Below are positions 22,185 through 31,700 of a DNA stretch of 64,000 nucleotides, piece by piece. The notes below the pieces were generated by a model. It was not told the origin of the DNA. It ran no database searches and saw only the letters and a list, made by a program, of their open reading frames with translations. The first letter of the stretch is position 1. Each line of letters starts with the position of its first letter. The translations under genes and the position numbers were made by a program. The stretch is taken from NCBI RefSeq assembly GCF_030499535.1, contig NZ_JASTLB010000001.1, forward strand, positions 3,782,001 through 3,846,000. Reading direction: 5' to 3'. This DNA comes from Streptomyces sp. TG1A-8 (GTDB lineage Bacteria; Actinomycetota; Actinomycetes; Streptomycetales; Streptomycetaceae).

Positions 22185-22847
22185 GTGAAGGTCCTACCGG
22201 TCATCGACCCGGCGTTGCCCGGCGACCGCCGTCCCGAGCGGGTCTGGTACACCTCCTACGGTTCGAACACGCACCTGGACCGGCTCGCCGACTACGTCCT
22301 GGGGGGCCGATCACCCGGGGCGGCGAGGGGGTACCCGGGGTGCCGGAACCGGGCGATGCCCACCCGGTCGATTCCCGTGGAGCTGGCGGGCGCGATGTAC
22401 TTCGCCACCCGCTCGGCCGTGTGGGGAGGCGGCAGGGCCTTCTACGACCCGCGGGCCGACGGGCGCGTGATGGCGAGGGCGCACCTGGTGACGGCCGGCC
22501 AGTTCTCCGACATCGCCGCCCAGGAGATGTACCGGGAGCCCGGCGAACCGCTGGACCTGGAGGGCGTCCTGTCGAGCGGCCGGGCCGTGCTGGGCGGCGG
22601 CCGCTACGAGACCCTGGTGTGCGCCGGGCGGATCGACGGCCTCCCGGTCCTGACCTTCACCGCGCCGTGGGGGGTGGACGACGTCCCCTGGCTCTCCCCC
22701 TCGCCCGCGTACGTGCGCTTCCTCGCCTCCGGCCTGTTGTCGGCGGGTGCCTGGGACCTGGAAGCGGTCGCCGCCTACGTGGCCGCCTGCCCGGGTGCCG
22801 CCGGCCACTGGTCGGCCCGGGCCGTTGCCCGCCTCGTGCTCGGGTGA
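22185..22847 (+). CDS. Gamma-glutamylcyclotransferase-fold protein (often named histone deacetylase in Streptomyces)
   Basis: A 220-residue protein whose N-terminus contains VWYTSYGSNTHLDRLADYVL. The YGSN motif is the GGCT/BtrG-fold signature, and AMYFATRSAVWGGGRAFYDP is a second typical stretch. Related Streptomyces genes are often labelled histone deacetylase, but no zinc-hydrolase motif is seen, so that name looks wrong. A cyclotransferase-like activity on gamma-glutamyl or related amides is inferred. The GTG at 22185 has AGGAGCGG nearby; the frame extends upstream into att-flanking DNA. It is the first chromosomal gene right of the element. Confidence 0.7.
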   Translation: MKVLPVIDPALPGDRRPERVWYTSYGSNTHLDRLADYVLGGRSPGAARGYPGCRNRAMPTRSIPVELAGAMYFATRSAVWGGGRAFYDPRADGRVMARAHLVTAGQFSDIAAQEMYREPGEPLDLEGVLSSGRAVLGGGRYETLVCAGRIDGLPVLTFTAPWGVDDVPWLSPSPAYVRFLASGLLSAGAWDLEAVAAYVAACPGAAGHWSARAVARLVLG

Positions 22848-22874
22848 CCGGGTGCGCTCCGGGCGCCCCGGCTC

Positions 22875-23741
22875 TCAGGGGCGGTGGCCGGTCATGCGGG
22901 CCGCCGAGGCGATGGTCGCCCGGGCTTCGCGTTCGGTCAGGCCGGTGGTGCGGGCCGCCTCGACCAGGGGGGTGAGCAGGGCGGGGCCGAGGCCGTTCTC
23001 GTAGGCGCGGCAGGCGGCCCAGAACAGGCGGGTGTTGCGCTGGCCCTCGTGCGCGGCCAGGACGAAGTGGACCAGGCCCCCGCCGTGGTCGCCGGGCCGC
23101 GGTGGCGCCGGGGGCGCGGTGCGGGGCGCGGGCAGCAGGAGCCGCAGCAGGGCGGGCGGGCAGGCTGCGGGGGCGAGGCGCGCGGTGCCGGACACGGCGG
23201 TGTACGCACCGTGGTCGGTGCGGGAGCCGGGGCCGACGAGGTAGCCGCCGGCGCCCCGGATGTCGATGCCGGGGGCCAGCCGGCCGGCCGAGTTGGGGAC
23301 GACGACGTCCGGCGGGCCGGTGAGCCACAGGTGGCGGCCTCCGCTCGGAGTGATCACCACCACCGTCTCCGGGATCGTGAACAGGTGCCGCAGGGCCAGT
23401 TCGCGCAGCGCGGCCGAGGAGTCGGTGCCGGTCTTGGTGTCCAGGTCGATGCCGATGAGGTGGTGCGGGGGCAGTCCGCAGGCGATGCCGTACCCGGTGG
23501 CCCGGGGCGCGGCGGCGAACAGCTCCCGGATGCGGCGGGGGTCGGTCGAGGCGTCGTGCACGCCGTGGCCGAAGCGGCCGCATTCGCCGTGGCAGGGCGT
23601 GGGGCCGGGGTCGTCGCGGTGCGGGGAACGCAGGGCCGGGAGTTTCGTCCGGGACAGGGGGATGACGGCCAGTCCGCGTTCGGCGGCTGACAGGGCGTGC
23701 GCGAGGGCCAGCGTCGTGGCCTGCCGGTCGGGGGTGGCCAT
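22875..23741 (-). CDS. Bifunctional DNA primase/polymerase (prim-pol) protein, chromosomal
   Basis: A 288-residue protein: ALAHALSAAERGLAVIPLSR, a Cys/His insert (CHGECGRFGHGVHDAS), LIGIDLDTKTG with the catalytic DxD, and PSGGRHLWL plus PGIDIRGAGGYLVGPGS with the remaining active-site residues. A short helical domain ends it. It has no helicase partner here and sits outside the att repeats, so it may be a remnant of another element or a domesticated gene. The ATG at 23741 is the first start before the conserved opening helix. It is divergent from the sigma factor gene. Confidence 0.85.
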   Translation of the reverse strand: MATPDRQATTLALAHALSAAERGLAVIPLSRTKLPALRSPHRDDPGPTPCHGECGRFGHGVHDASTDPRRIRELFAAAPRATGYGIACGLPPHHLIGIDLDTKTGTDSSAALRELALRHLFTIPETVVVITPSGGRHLWLTGPPDVVVPNSAGRLAPGIDIRGAGGYLVGPGSRTDHGAYTAVSGTARLAPAACPPALLRLLLPAPRTAPPAPPRPGDHGGGLVHFVLAAHEGQRNTRLFWAACRAYENGLGPALLTPLVEAARTTGLTEREARATIASAARMTGHRP

Positions 23742-23968
23742 GGATCCATGTTCGTATGCGTGTTCGAAAAAGGGAAGAGGGGCGGCCACGGGCGGCGGCC
23801 TCGGGGAGGGAGTCCCGGGGGCGGCTCCCGGGGTCGGACCCGGACGCGCGTCCACCCGTGCTCCACCTTCAGGAGGTGGAGACGGCCCCACCCGTACAAC
23901 CTGAGGGGGACCCCGCTTCGGGACCTGCGGCCGATCCGCGGGGCGGCCCGCGCTCCTAGCGTGGAGCC

Positions 23969-24526
23969 ATGACCGCACCCGTCTGCACCAGCGCCTCGGC
24001 CGCCGCCGCACCGGCGCGGCAGGCCCACCCGTACCCGTCCTTCGCGTCGTACGTCAGGGACCGCCAGCCGGTCCTGCTGCGCACCGCGCGCTCGCTGACC
24101 GCCAACCCGTGCGACGCCGAGGACCTGCTGCAGACCGCGCTGGCCAAGACGTACGTGGCCTGGGAGCGCATCGAGGACCACCGGGCGCTGGACGGCTACG
24201 TGCGCCGGGCGCTGGTGAACACGCGCACCTCGCAGTGGCGCAAGCGGAGGGTGGACGAGTTCGTCTGCGACGAGCCGCCCGAACCGGAACCCGTGCCCGG
24301 CGGGGACGACCCGGCCGAGCGGCAGGCGCTGCACGACGCGATGTGGCGGGCGATCGCCAGGCTGCCCGCGCGGCAGCGGGCGATGGTCGTCCTCCGGTAC
24401 TACGAGGACCTCAGCGAGGCCCAGACGGCCGAGGTGCTCGGCGTCTCGGTGGGCACGGTGAAGTCGGCGGTGTCGCGTGCGCTCGGCAAACTGCGCGAGG
24501 ACCCCGAGCTGGTGGTGGTGAGGTAG
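23969..24526 (+). CDS. SigE-family (ECF-type) RNA polymerase sigma factor
   Basis: A 185-residue ECF sigma factor of the actinobacterial SigE-like group. Region 2 is FASYVRDRQPVLLRTARSLT and CDAEDLLQTALAKTYVAWER. Region 4 is LPARQRAMVVLRYYEDLSEA followed by LGVSVGTVKSAVSRALGKLR, a clear helix-turn-helix. The 22-residue Ala-rich N-terminus is extra. No anti-sigma gene is adjacent. The target regulon is unknown. The start follows GCGTGGAGCC. Confidence 0.9.
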   Translation: MTAPVCTSASAAAAPARQAHPYPSFASYVRDRQPVLLRTARSLTANPCDAEDLLQTALAKTYVAWERIEDHRALDGYVRRALVNTRTSQWRKRRVDEFVCDEPPEPEPVPGGDDPAERQALHDAMWRAIARLPARQRAMVVLRYYEDLSEAQTAEVLGVSVGTVKSAVSRALGKLREDPELVVVR

Positions 24527-24748
24527 CGTCCCGGCGGCACGGGCGGTCCCCGGGGTGCCCGATTCGCCGCCGGACGCCTCGCGCCGGATGCCGTACGTCC
24601 CACGCACGCCCCACGCCCACGCCCCACGCCGCACGCGGCGTCGGCCGCCAGGGGTCGGGCGTCGGACACCGGTCACCCCTCGTCGCACGCCCCTCGCCGG
24701 TCGCCGGTCGCCGGTCGGCGGACGGGCCGAGTTTTCCTCCCGCTAGTG

Positions 24749-24766
24749 ACATACCGAGCGGTATGT
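24749..24766. promoter_or_regulatory. Palindromic operator before the acyl-CoA ligase
   Basis: ACATACCGAGCGGTATGT is a perfect inverted repeat with 8-base arms around AG, 60 bases before the GTG of the ligase gene. ATACCG...CGGTAT palindromes are typical TetR-family sites in actinobacterial fatty-acid genes. No regulator gene is adjacent, so control would be from elsewhere. Confidence 0.6.
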
Positions 24767-24825
24767 GCGCAGAATCAGGCCGACCCTTGCCACCGCGCAG
24801 GCAACGCCGCCCCGGGAGGACCGCC

Positions 24826-26481
24826 GTGCTGAGCACCATGCAGGACGTACCGCTGACCGTCACCCGCATTCTCACGCACGGGATGCTGGTGCACGGGCGG
24901 TCCCGGATCACCACCTGGACCGGGGAGGCGGAGCCGCAGCGGCGCAGCTTCGCCGAGGCGGGCGCGCGGGCGGTGCAGCTGGCGAACGCCCTCCGGGACG
25001 AGCTCGGCGTCCGGGACGACGACCGGGTCGCGACCCTGATGTGGAACAACGCCGAGCACGTCGAGGCGTACTTCGCGATCCCCTCCATGGGCGCGGTGCT
25101 GCACACGCTCAACCTGCGGCTGCCCGCAGAGCAGCTGGTGTGGATCGTCAACCACGCCGCCGACCGTGTGATCATCCTCAACGGTTCCCTGATCCCCCTG
25201 CTCGCCCCCCTGCTGTCCAAGCTGCCGACGGTGGAGCACATCGTGGTCTCCGGCCCCGGCGACCGTGCCCCGCTGGAGGGCGCCACCGCGCGGGTGCACG
25301 AGTACGAGGAGCTGATCGTCGGCCGGCCCACCACCTACGACTGGCCGGAGCTGGACGAACGCCAGGCCGCCGCCATGTGCTACACCTCCGGCACGACCGG
25401 CGACCCCAAGGGCGTGATCTACAGCCACCGTTCCATCTACCTGCACTCCATGCAGGTCAACATGACCCAGTCGATGGGCCTGACCGACCAGGACACCTCA
25501 CTGGTCGTGGTCCCGCAGTTCCACGTCAACGCCTGGGGCCTGCCGCACGCCACGTTCATGACCGGCGTCAACCTGCTGATGCCGGACCGCTTCCTGCAGC
25601 CCGCCCCGCTCGCGGAGATGATCGAGCGGGAGAGGCCGACGCACGCGGCCGCCGTCCCCACCATCTGGCAGGGACTGCTCGCCGAGCTGACGGGCAGGCC
25701 GCGCGACGTCTCCTCCCTCACCCAGGTCACCATCGGCGGCTCGGCCTGCCCGCCCTCCCTCATGGAGGCCTTCGACCGGCTCGGCATGCGGGTCTGCCAT
25801 GCCTGGGGCATGACGGAGACCTCCCCGCTGGGCACGGTGGCCCGTCCGCCGGCCCACGCGGTCGGCACCGAGGAGGAGCTCGCCTACCGCCTCACCCAGG
25901 GCCGCTTCCCGGCCGGCGTCGAGGCGCGCCTCACCGGCCCCGGCGGCGAACGCCTGCCCTGGGACGGCGAGTCGGCGGGCGAGCTGGAGGTGCGCGGCAA
26001 CTGGATCGCCGGCGCCTACTACAACGGCCCCGGCGCCGAACCCCTGCGGCCCGCCGACAAGTTCAGCGAGGACGGCTGGCTGAAGACGGGCGACGTGGGC
26101 ACGATCACCCCCGAGGGCTTCCTCACCCTCACCGACCGTGCCAAGGACGTCATCAAGTCGGGCGGCGAGTGGATCTCCTCGGTCGAACTGGAGAACGCGC
26201 TGATGTCCCACCCGGACGTGGCCGAGGCCGCCGTGGTCGCCGTGCCCGACGAGAAGTGGGGCGAGCGCCCGCTGGCCACGGTCGTCCTCAGGGAGGGCGC
26301 GACCGCCGACTTCCGGACCCTGCGGGCCTTCCTCGCCGAGGAGGGCCACATCGCCCGGTGGCAGCTCCCCGAGCGCTGGACGATCATCGAGTCCGTCCCG
26401 AAGACGAGCGTGGGCAAGTTCGACAAGAAGGTGCTGCGCAGGCAGTACGCGGAGGGCGGACTGGACGTCACCACCCTCTGA
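24826..26481 (+). CDS. AMP-dependent fatty-acid CoA ligase
   Basis: A 551-residue ANL-superfamily enzyme that adenylates a carboxylic acid and transfers it to CoA. The P-loop-like motif CYTSGTTGDPKGVIYSHRS is at residues about 185-203. GMTETSPLGTV is motif A5. WLKTGDVGTITPEGFLTLTD with KDVIKSGGEWIS covers the hinge. The catalytic Lys is in PKTSVGKFDKK near the C-terminus. Its length fits the medium-chain type. GGAGGA lies 5 bases before the GTG at 24826, which decides the start. The operator at 24749-24766 suggests TetR control. Confidence 0.92.
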   Translation: MLSTMQDVPLTVTRILTHGMLVHGRSRITTWTGEAEPQRRSFAEAGARAVQLANALRDELGVRDDDRVATLMWNNAEHVEAYFAIPSMGAVLHTLNLRLPAEQLVWIVNHAADRVIILNGSLIPLLAPLLSKLPTVEHIVVSGPGDRAPLEGATARVHEYEELIVGRPTTYDWPELDERQAAAMCYTSGTTGDPKGVIYSHRSIYLHSMQVNMTQSMGLTDQDTSLVVVPQFHVNAWGLPHATFMTGVNLLMPDRFLQPAPLAEMIERERPTHAAAVPTIWQGLLAELTGRPRDVSSLTQVTIGGSACPPSLMEAFDRLGMRVCHAWGMTETSPLGTVARPPAHAVGTEEELAYRLTQGRFPAGVEARLTGPGGERLPWDGESAGELEVRGNWIAGAYYNGPGAEPLRPADKFSEDGWLKTGDVGTITPEGFLTLTDRAKDVIKSGGEWISSVELENALMSHPDVAEAAVVAVPDEKWGERPLATVVLREGATADFRTLRAFLAEEGHIARWQLPERWTIIESVPKTSVGKFDKKVLRRQYAEGGLDVTTL

Positions 26482-26587
26482 CGGCCGAAGGCCGGCAGCC
26501 GGGGACCGGCGGCCGGCAGTCGACGGCCGGGCCCGCGGCCGCCGGTCCCCGGCCGGTGGCGGGCCGGGCGTCACCGGGCGGCCGTCC

Positions 26588-27892
26588 TCACCGGCGTACC
26601 GCACGCCCCACCGGGACGGCCGTCGCCGTCCAGCCCAGCACCAGCCACAGGCCCGCCACCACGCTGACCCCGCTCCAGCCCCAGTGGGTGTAGGCGAGGC
26701 CGGCCAGGACGGAGGCGAGGGCGCCGCCGGTGAAGCCCGCGACGACGTAGGCGGTGTTGGCGGTGGCCGGGGCGGAGGTGGTCGTCAGGGCCAGGGTCTG
26801 GTTGGCGACGTGGGAGGCGACCAGGGCGGCGTGGATGGCCACGGCGGCGGCGAACAGCGCGGTCAGCGCGTGCCCGCCGAGCCAGAACAGCGGCACGGAC
26901 ACGGCGGCGAGCAGGTACGCGTGCCGTACGACCTTCCCGGCGCCGAAGCGGTCGACCAGGCCGCCCGCGAGCGGTGCCACCGCGGTCGCCGTGAGGCCGA
27001 AGAGGCCGAAGAGGCCCGCGGTCGCGGTGGACAGGCCGTACGCCGGACCGGTCAGCAGCAGGGCGAGCGAGGTCCACAGGGCGCTCCACGCGCCGAACAT
27101 CCCGCCCTGCCGCACGCACGCCCGCCACAGGTCGGGCGAGCGGCGCACGAGTCCGGGCAGGGCGGCCAGGCCGGCGAACAGCGGGCCGGTGCGGGGGCGC
27201 CGTTCCCTGGGCAGGACGAGGGCGGTGGCCAGGCCGAGGACCAGGGTCAGCAGACCGGAGCCCGCGAGGACCCACCGCCAGCCGAAGGCCTGACCGGCCA
27301 GTCCGCCGACGACACGGGCCGCGACGATGCCGGTGAACAGTCCGGCGATGACGGCCGCGACGTGGCGGGCCCGGTGATGGGCGGGGGCGCGTTCGGCGAC
27401 CAGCGGGACGAGCAGCTGCGGGATGACGGTCGCCGCGGCGGCCACGAAGACAGCGGCCGCGAGGGCGGCGGTGCCGGGCGCGGCCGCGCCGAGCACCAGC
27501 GCGGCCGTCGTGGCCACGGAGAGCAGGGCGACGAGCGGGCGCCGGTCGACGCGGTCGCCGAGCGGGGCGAAGAAGAGCAGACCGGTCGCGTACCCGAACT
27601 GCGCGACGGAGGCGATCCAGGCGACGGCGGCGGGGACCGTGCCGAAGTCGCGGGCGATGAGGGGCAGCAGTGGGGCCGCGAGATAGATGTTGGCGGCCGT
27701 GACGGCGGTGCAGACGACGATGAGCGGGAGGAAGAGCCGGCCGGCGGCGGCCCGTCCGCGGGCGGAGGGCGACGGCCCGCGGGCCCCGGTCGTCTCCGGG
27801 GCCGCGGTGGCCGCGGAGGACGCCGACGCCTCGGAGGCCCCGGTGGTCCCCCCGGCCCCGTGGGCCTCGTTCGTGGTGTTCGCTGACGGCAT
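26588..27892 (-). CDS. MFS transporter, 12-helix drug/solute antiporter type
   Basis: A 434-residue membrane protein. After a 45-residue Ala/Gly-rich cytoplasmic tail come about 12 hydrophobic segments (LFLPLIVVCTAVTAANIYLA, WIASVAQFGYATGLLFFAPL, ...). GDRVDRRPL is the loop 2-3 motif of the MFS, and a second copy of the pattern begins at LFGLFGLTATAVAPLAGGLV. The likely role is proton-driven export. GAAGGAG stands 9 bases before the ATG. It is transcribed divergently from a TetR gene, with operators in the shared region, so it is probably the TetR target. Confidence 0.88.
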   Translation of the reverse strand: MPSANTTNEAHGAGGTTGASEASASSAATAAPETTGARGPSPSARGRAAAGRLFLPLIVVCTAVTAANIYLAAPLLPLIARDFGTVPAAVAWIASVAQFGYATGLLFFAPLGDRVDRRPLVALLSVATTAALVLGAAAPGTAALAAAVFVAAAATVIPQLLVPLVAERAPAHHRARHVAAVIAGLFTGIVAARVVGGLAGQAFGWRWVLAGSGLLTLVLGLATALVLPRERRPRTGPLFAGLAALPGLVRRSPDLWRACVRQGGMFGAWSALWTSLALLLTGPAYGLSTATAGLFGLFGLTATAVAPLAGGLVDRFGAGKVVRHAYLLAAVSVPLFWLGGHALTALFAAAVAIHAALVASHVANQTLALTTTSAPATANTAYVVAGFTGGALASVLAGLAYTHWGWSGVSVVAGLWLVLGWTATAVPVGRAVRR

Positions 27893-27924
27893 GAGCGGTG
27901 GTACTCCTTCGGGCCGACTCTCGC

Positions 27925-27992
27925 AACTAACTGGTTGGTTGGTTCAACAGCGTGCACCGCGTCGGAATTCATTGTCAACCAAACGGTTGGTT
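27925..27992. promoter_or_regulatory. Two TetR-type operators in the MFS/TetR divergent promoter
   Basis: AACTAACTGGTTGGTT (27925-27940) and AACCAAACGGTTGGTT (27977-27992) share the palindromic pattern AACYAAnnGGTTGGTT. They lie 52 bases apart in the 120-base region between the two starts, one nearer each gene. Confidence 0.65.
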
Positions 27993-28012
27993 ACAGGCGC
28001 TACCCTGGTCCC

Positions 28013-28594
28013 ATGGCAGCAGTCAGGGACCCCGGGGCCACCAGGGCCCGCATCTTCGAGGCGGCGGTCGCCGAGTTCGCGCGGCACGGCATCGCGGGCG
28101 CCCGCATCGACCGCATCGCCACCGCGGCCAAGGCCAACAAGCAGCTGATCTACGCCTACTTCGGCAACAAGGCCGAACTGTTCACGCAGGTCCTGGGCCG
28201 CTCCATGGTGGACATGGCCGCGGCCGTCCCCGTCGACCCGGACGACATGGAGGGCTGGATCGACCGGCTCATCGACTACCACGCCGCCCACCCCGAACTG
28301 CTGCGCCTGCTCTTCTGGGAGGGCGTCGAGTACGGCACCGCCGAACTCCCCGACGAGGCGGCGCGCCAGGACCACTACGCCCGCAAGATCGCCGCGATCG
28401 CGGACGGCCAGGCCCGGGGCGTCATCACCGACGCGATCCCGCCCGGCGACCTCCTCCTCCTCCTGGTCTCCCTCGCCAACTGGACCGCCGTCGTCCCGCA
28501 GATGCGGCGCATCCTGGCGGGCACCGAGGACACCGACCACGAGCGCCTGCGAGCCTCGATCAAGGAGGCGGCCCGCAGACTGGTCGCGCGCTAG
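28013..28594 (+). CDS. TetR-family transcriptional regulator
   Basis: A 193-residue TetR repressor. RARIFEAAVAEFARHGIAGA, RIDRIATAAKANKQLIYAYF and GNKAELFTQVL are the N-terminal helix-turn-helix. The C-terminal domain is of the TetR type that includes HPELLRLLFWEGVEYG. The ligand is unknown. The ATG at 28013 is adjacent to the operator at 27977-27992. It should repress the divergent MFS gene and itself. Confidence 0.9.
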   Translation: MAAVRDPGATRARIFEAAVAEFARHGIAGARIDRIATAAKANKQLIYAYFGNKAELFTQVLGRSMVDMAAAVPVDPDDMEGWIDRLIDYHAAHPELLRLLFWEGVEYGTAELPDEAARQDHYARKIAAIADGQARGVITDAIPPGDLLLLLVSLANWTAVVPQMRRILAGTEDTDHERLRASIKEAARRLVAR

Positions 28595-28639
28595 CCGGAC
28601 GGACCCGACAGGCCCGACAGGCCCGGCGGGACCCCGCAG

Positions 28640-28660
28640 GTCCGCCGGCATCCGGCGGAC
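28640..28660. terminator. Hairpin between converging TetR and PAS-protein genes
   Basis: GTCCGCCGG and CCGGCGGAC pair around CAT. It lies 46 bases after the TetR stop and 43 before the stop of the opposing gene, so it can serve both. Confidence 0.5.
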
Positions 28661-28702
28661 CCGGTGCTCCCGGTTCCGGTGACCCCGCCGGCCCGGTCCC
28701 GG

Positions 28703-31700
28703 CTAGTTCGTACCGATCTTCGCCAGCAGGTCGACGATCCTGTTCTGCACCTCGGCGCTGGTCGACCGCTCCGCGAGGAACAGCACCGCCTCGCCCGAGG
28801 CCAGCCGCGGCAGGTCGGCGGAGTCGACGGTGGCGGTGTAGACGACGAGCGGGGTGCGGTTGAGCTGCCCGTTCGCACGCAGCCAGTCCACGATCCCGGC
28901 CTGGTGCCGGTGCACCTGCATCAGGTCCATCACCACCAGGTTCGGCCGGAACTGTCCCGCCAGCGTCACCGCGTCCCCGCCGCTCGCCGCGCGCGCCACC
29001 TGCATCCCGCGCCGCTCCAGCGTGGCGGTCAGCGCCAGCGCGATCTCCGCGTGTTCCTCGATCAGCAGGACGCGCGAGGGGTGCTGCTCGCTGTCGCGCG
29101 GCGCCAGCGCCTTGAGCAGGACGGCGGGATCGGCGCCGTACGCCGCCTCGCGCGTCGCCTGCCCGAGGCCGGCCGTGACCAGCACCGGCACCTCGGCCGC
29201 GACCGCCGCCTGACGCAGCGACTGCAGCGCCGTCCGGGTGATCGGACCGGTCAGCGGGTCCACGAACAGCGCGGCGGGGAAGGCCGCGATCTGCGCGTCG
29301 ACCTCCTCGCGGGAGTGCACGACGACGGGCCGGTAACCGCGGTCGCTCAGCGCCTGCTGGGTCATGACGTCCGGCGCGGGCCACACCAGCAGCCGGCGCG
29401 GGTTGTCCAGCGGCTCGGGGGGCAGCTCGTCGTCCAGCGGCTGCGGGCGCGGGGTGTCCGCGACTTCGACGGCCCCGCCGGGACCGTCCAGCGGCTCGGG
29501 TCCCTCGGCGGCGTTCGCGTCCGGGGCCCCTATGGCGTACGAGCGTCCGGCGCCCTCGGTGCCCGGGACGGGCCGGGGCTGCCCGGCCAGGGACGGCTGC
29601 GCGGGCGCGGGCTCGCCCGGCGCGTGCGGACGCCCCGGCTGCACCGGCTGCCCCGGCTGCGGCTCCGGGCGCGCGGCCGGGTCGGGCGGGGTGCCCAGCT
29701 TGCGGCGGCGGCCGGAACCGCCCGGTGCGTGCGGGGGCGGGGTGGCCGTCGGTTGCTGCACCTGCGCGGCCTGCCGGGAGAACGGCACGCCCTGCCCCAG
29801 CGTGCGCACGCTGATCGCCCGCCCCTGCGTGGAGTTCGGATCGACCGGGACCCCGGCCGCCTCCGCGGGCAGGGGCTGCGCGACCCGGGCCGGCCGGTCG
29901 GTGTGCTCCGGGGGGAGCGGAGTGCCGGAAGCGGGGGTGGGCGGGGGCGTGGCGGTGCCGGCGGGGTGCGCCGGGGGCGGGGTCGGGGTCGGCCGGGACA
30001 CCGGGTCGGCGTGGGGGTTCGCGGCCGGGGCGGCGGGGGCCGCCTGGACCGTGGGGATCCCCGCGCCGGAGGAGCCGTCGGCGCCGGGCCACTGCTGCGG
30101 GACGGTGGTCGCGGGGGTGCCGGGTGCCGGAGCCGCGGGGGTGCCCGGGGCCGGTACGGCTTGCCCCAGCGGCACCTGACCGGTCGCCGTTTCCGAGGGA
30201 AGCGGCTGGGCGGGCGGGCGCGCGGCCGGGGGCCCCACCGGGACGGGGGCGCCGGCGCCGGGCGCTGCGGGGGTCCCGGCGGGCGCCGCGCCACCGGCCG
30301 GCGGGGTGGACCGTGCGACCGGGGGCTGAACAGGAACGGGCTGGTCGGACCGGCCGGGCTGACCGGGCTGGCCGTGAGCCGCCTGGGCGGGCAGACCGGG
30401 CGCGGGCACCGGCCGGCCCGGGACGCCCTGCGGGGGAACGGCCGCGTGGGTGCCGGCCGTCTGCCGGCCGTGGGCACTCTGGACCACACCACCGGGAGCC
30501 ACCGCACCGGGCTGGACCGGGGCGGCCGGGACCGCGATGCCCTGTCCGGCCGTGCCCTGCGCCGGAATCCCGTGTCCGGGAACCGGCTGCTCGGCAACGG
30601 CCGGGGAAACCTGCGGAACCTGTCCGTGCGCCCCGTGACCGCCCTGCGCGGGAACCGTCCGGCCCGGAGCCTGGCCCGGAACCGCCAGGCCCGGAACCGC
30701 CAGGCCCGGAACCGCCTGGGCCGGTCCGCCCTGTACGGGCGTGCCGGGGACGGCACCCTGCGGCCCGTCCACCGGCTGGGCCGCGGCCCGCCGCCGACGG
30801 CCGGTCGGTGCGGTGGTGGGGTGCGGCTGGGGCGGGGTGTGGTCCTCGGCCTGGTCGAGCGGTACGGCGTCATGCCGGCCCGCGCCCCCGGGAACCCCTG
30901 CGACGCTCCCGGACACTTGCCCGGGCACCGTGATCCGGCCCGGCCCGGCACCGGGACCCGCGACGGTCCCCGGCCCCCCTGCGGGAGCGGCGCCCGGAAC
31001 AGCACCCGGAGCGGCCCCCGGCCCCTCGGCGGGCCCAGTCCCCGGGACCGGACCCGGACGCGGTCCCGGACCCGCCACCACCTCGGCGGCACCCGCACCG
31101 GCATCCGCTCCCGCACCGGCATCCGCGCCGGTACCGAAGCCCGCTTCCGTCGCTTCCGTCGTTTCCGCCGCTTGCTCCGCCGCATCGGCCTCCGTGTCCG
31201 CATCCGTGGACCCGGGCGAGCGGTCGGCCTCGGCGGGCGGGAGCGCGAACACCGTGCGGGCGCCCGCCTCTTGCGCCGCGGCCCGTTCGGCCGCGGCGGC
31301 CAGCGCACGGCGGCGCCGCCCGGTCGGCTGCGCGTCCTCGCCGGAAACGGACTCCGCGTCCGTAACGGGCGGCACATCCGGAACGGACTGCGTCCCCGGA
31401 GCGGGCTGCACGGCGGGAACGGGCTGCGTGCCCGGTGCCGGTCCCGCGCCCGCCGCCGGCAGCGCGGGCGGCAGTGCGGCCTGCGGCTCGCCGGAGTCCC
31501 GCCGGGCCCGCCGCCCGGTGGGCACGGGCACGCCCTGCGGAGGCACGGTGCCGCCGAGCCCGTTGCCCGCGGCGGCCGTCCCCGCGGCGTGCTCGGCCGC
31601 GGTCATCACGGCGCCCTCGGTCACACCGCCGGGGACGTCCGCACCGCTCCCGGCGCCGATCTCGGCGGGCCGTCCCCGCCGCCGTCCGGTCCCGCCGTTC

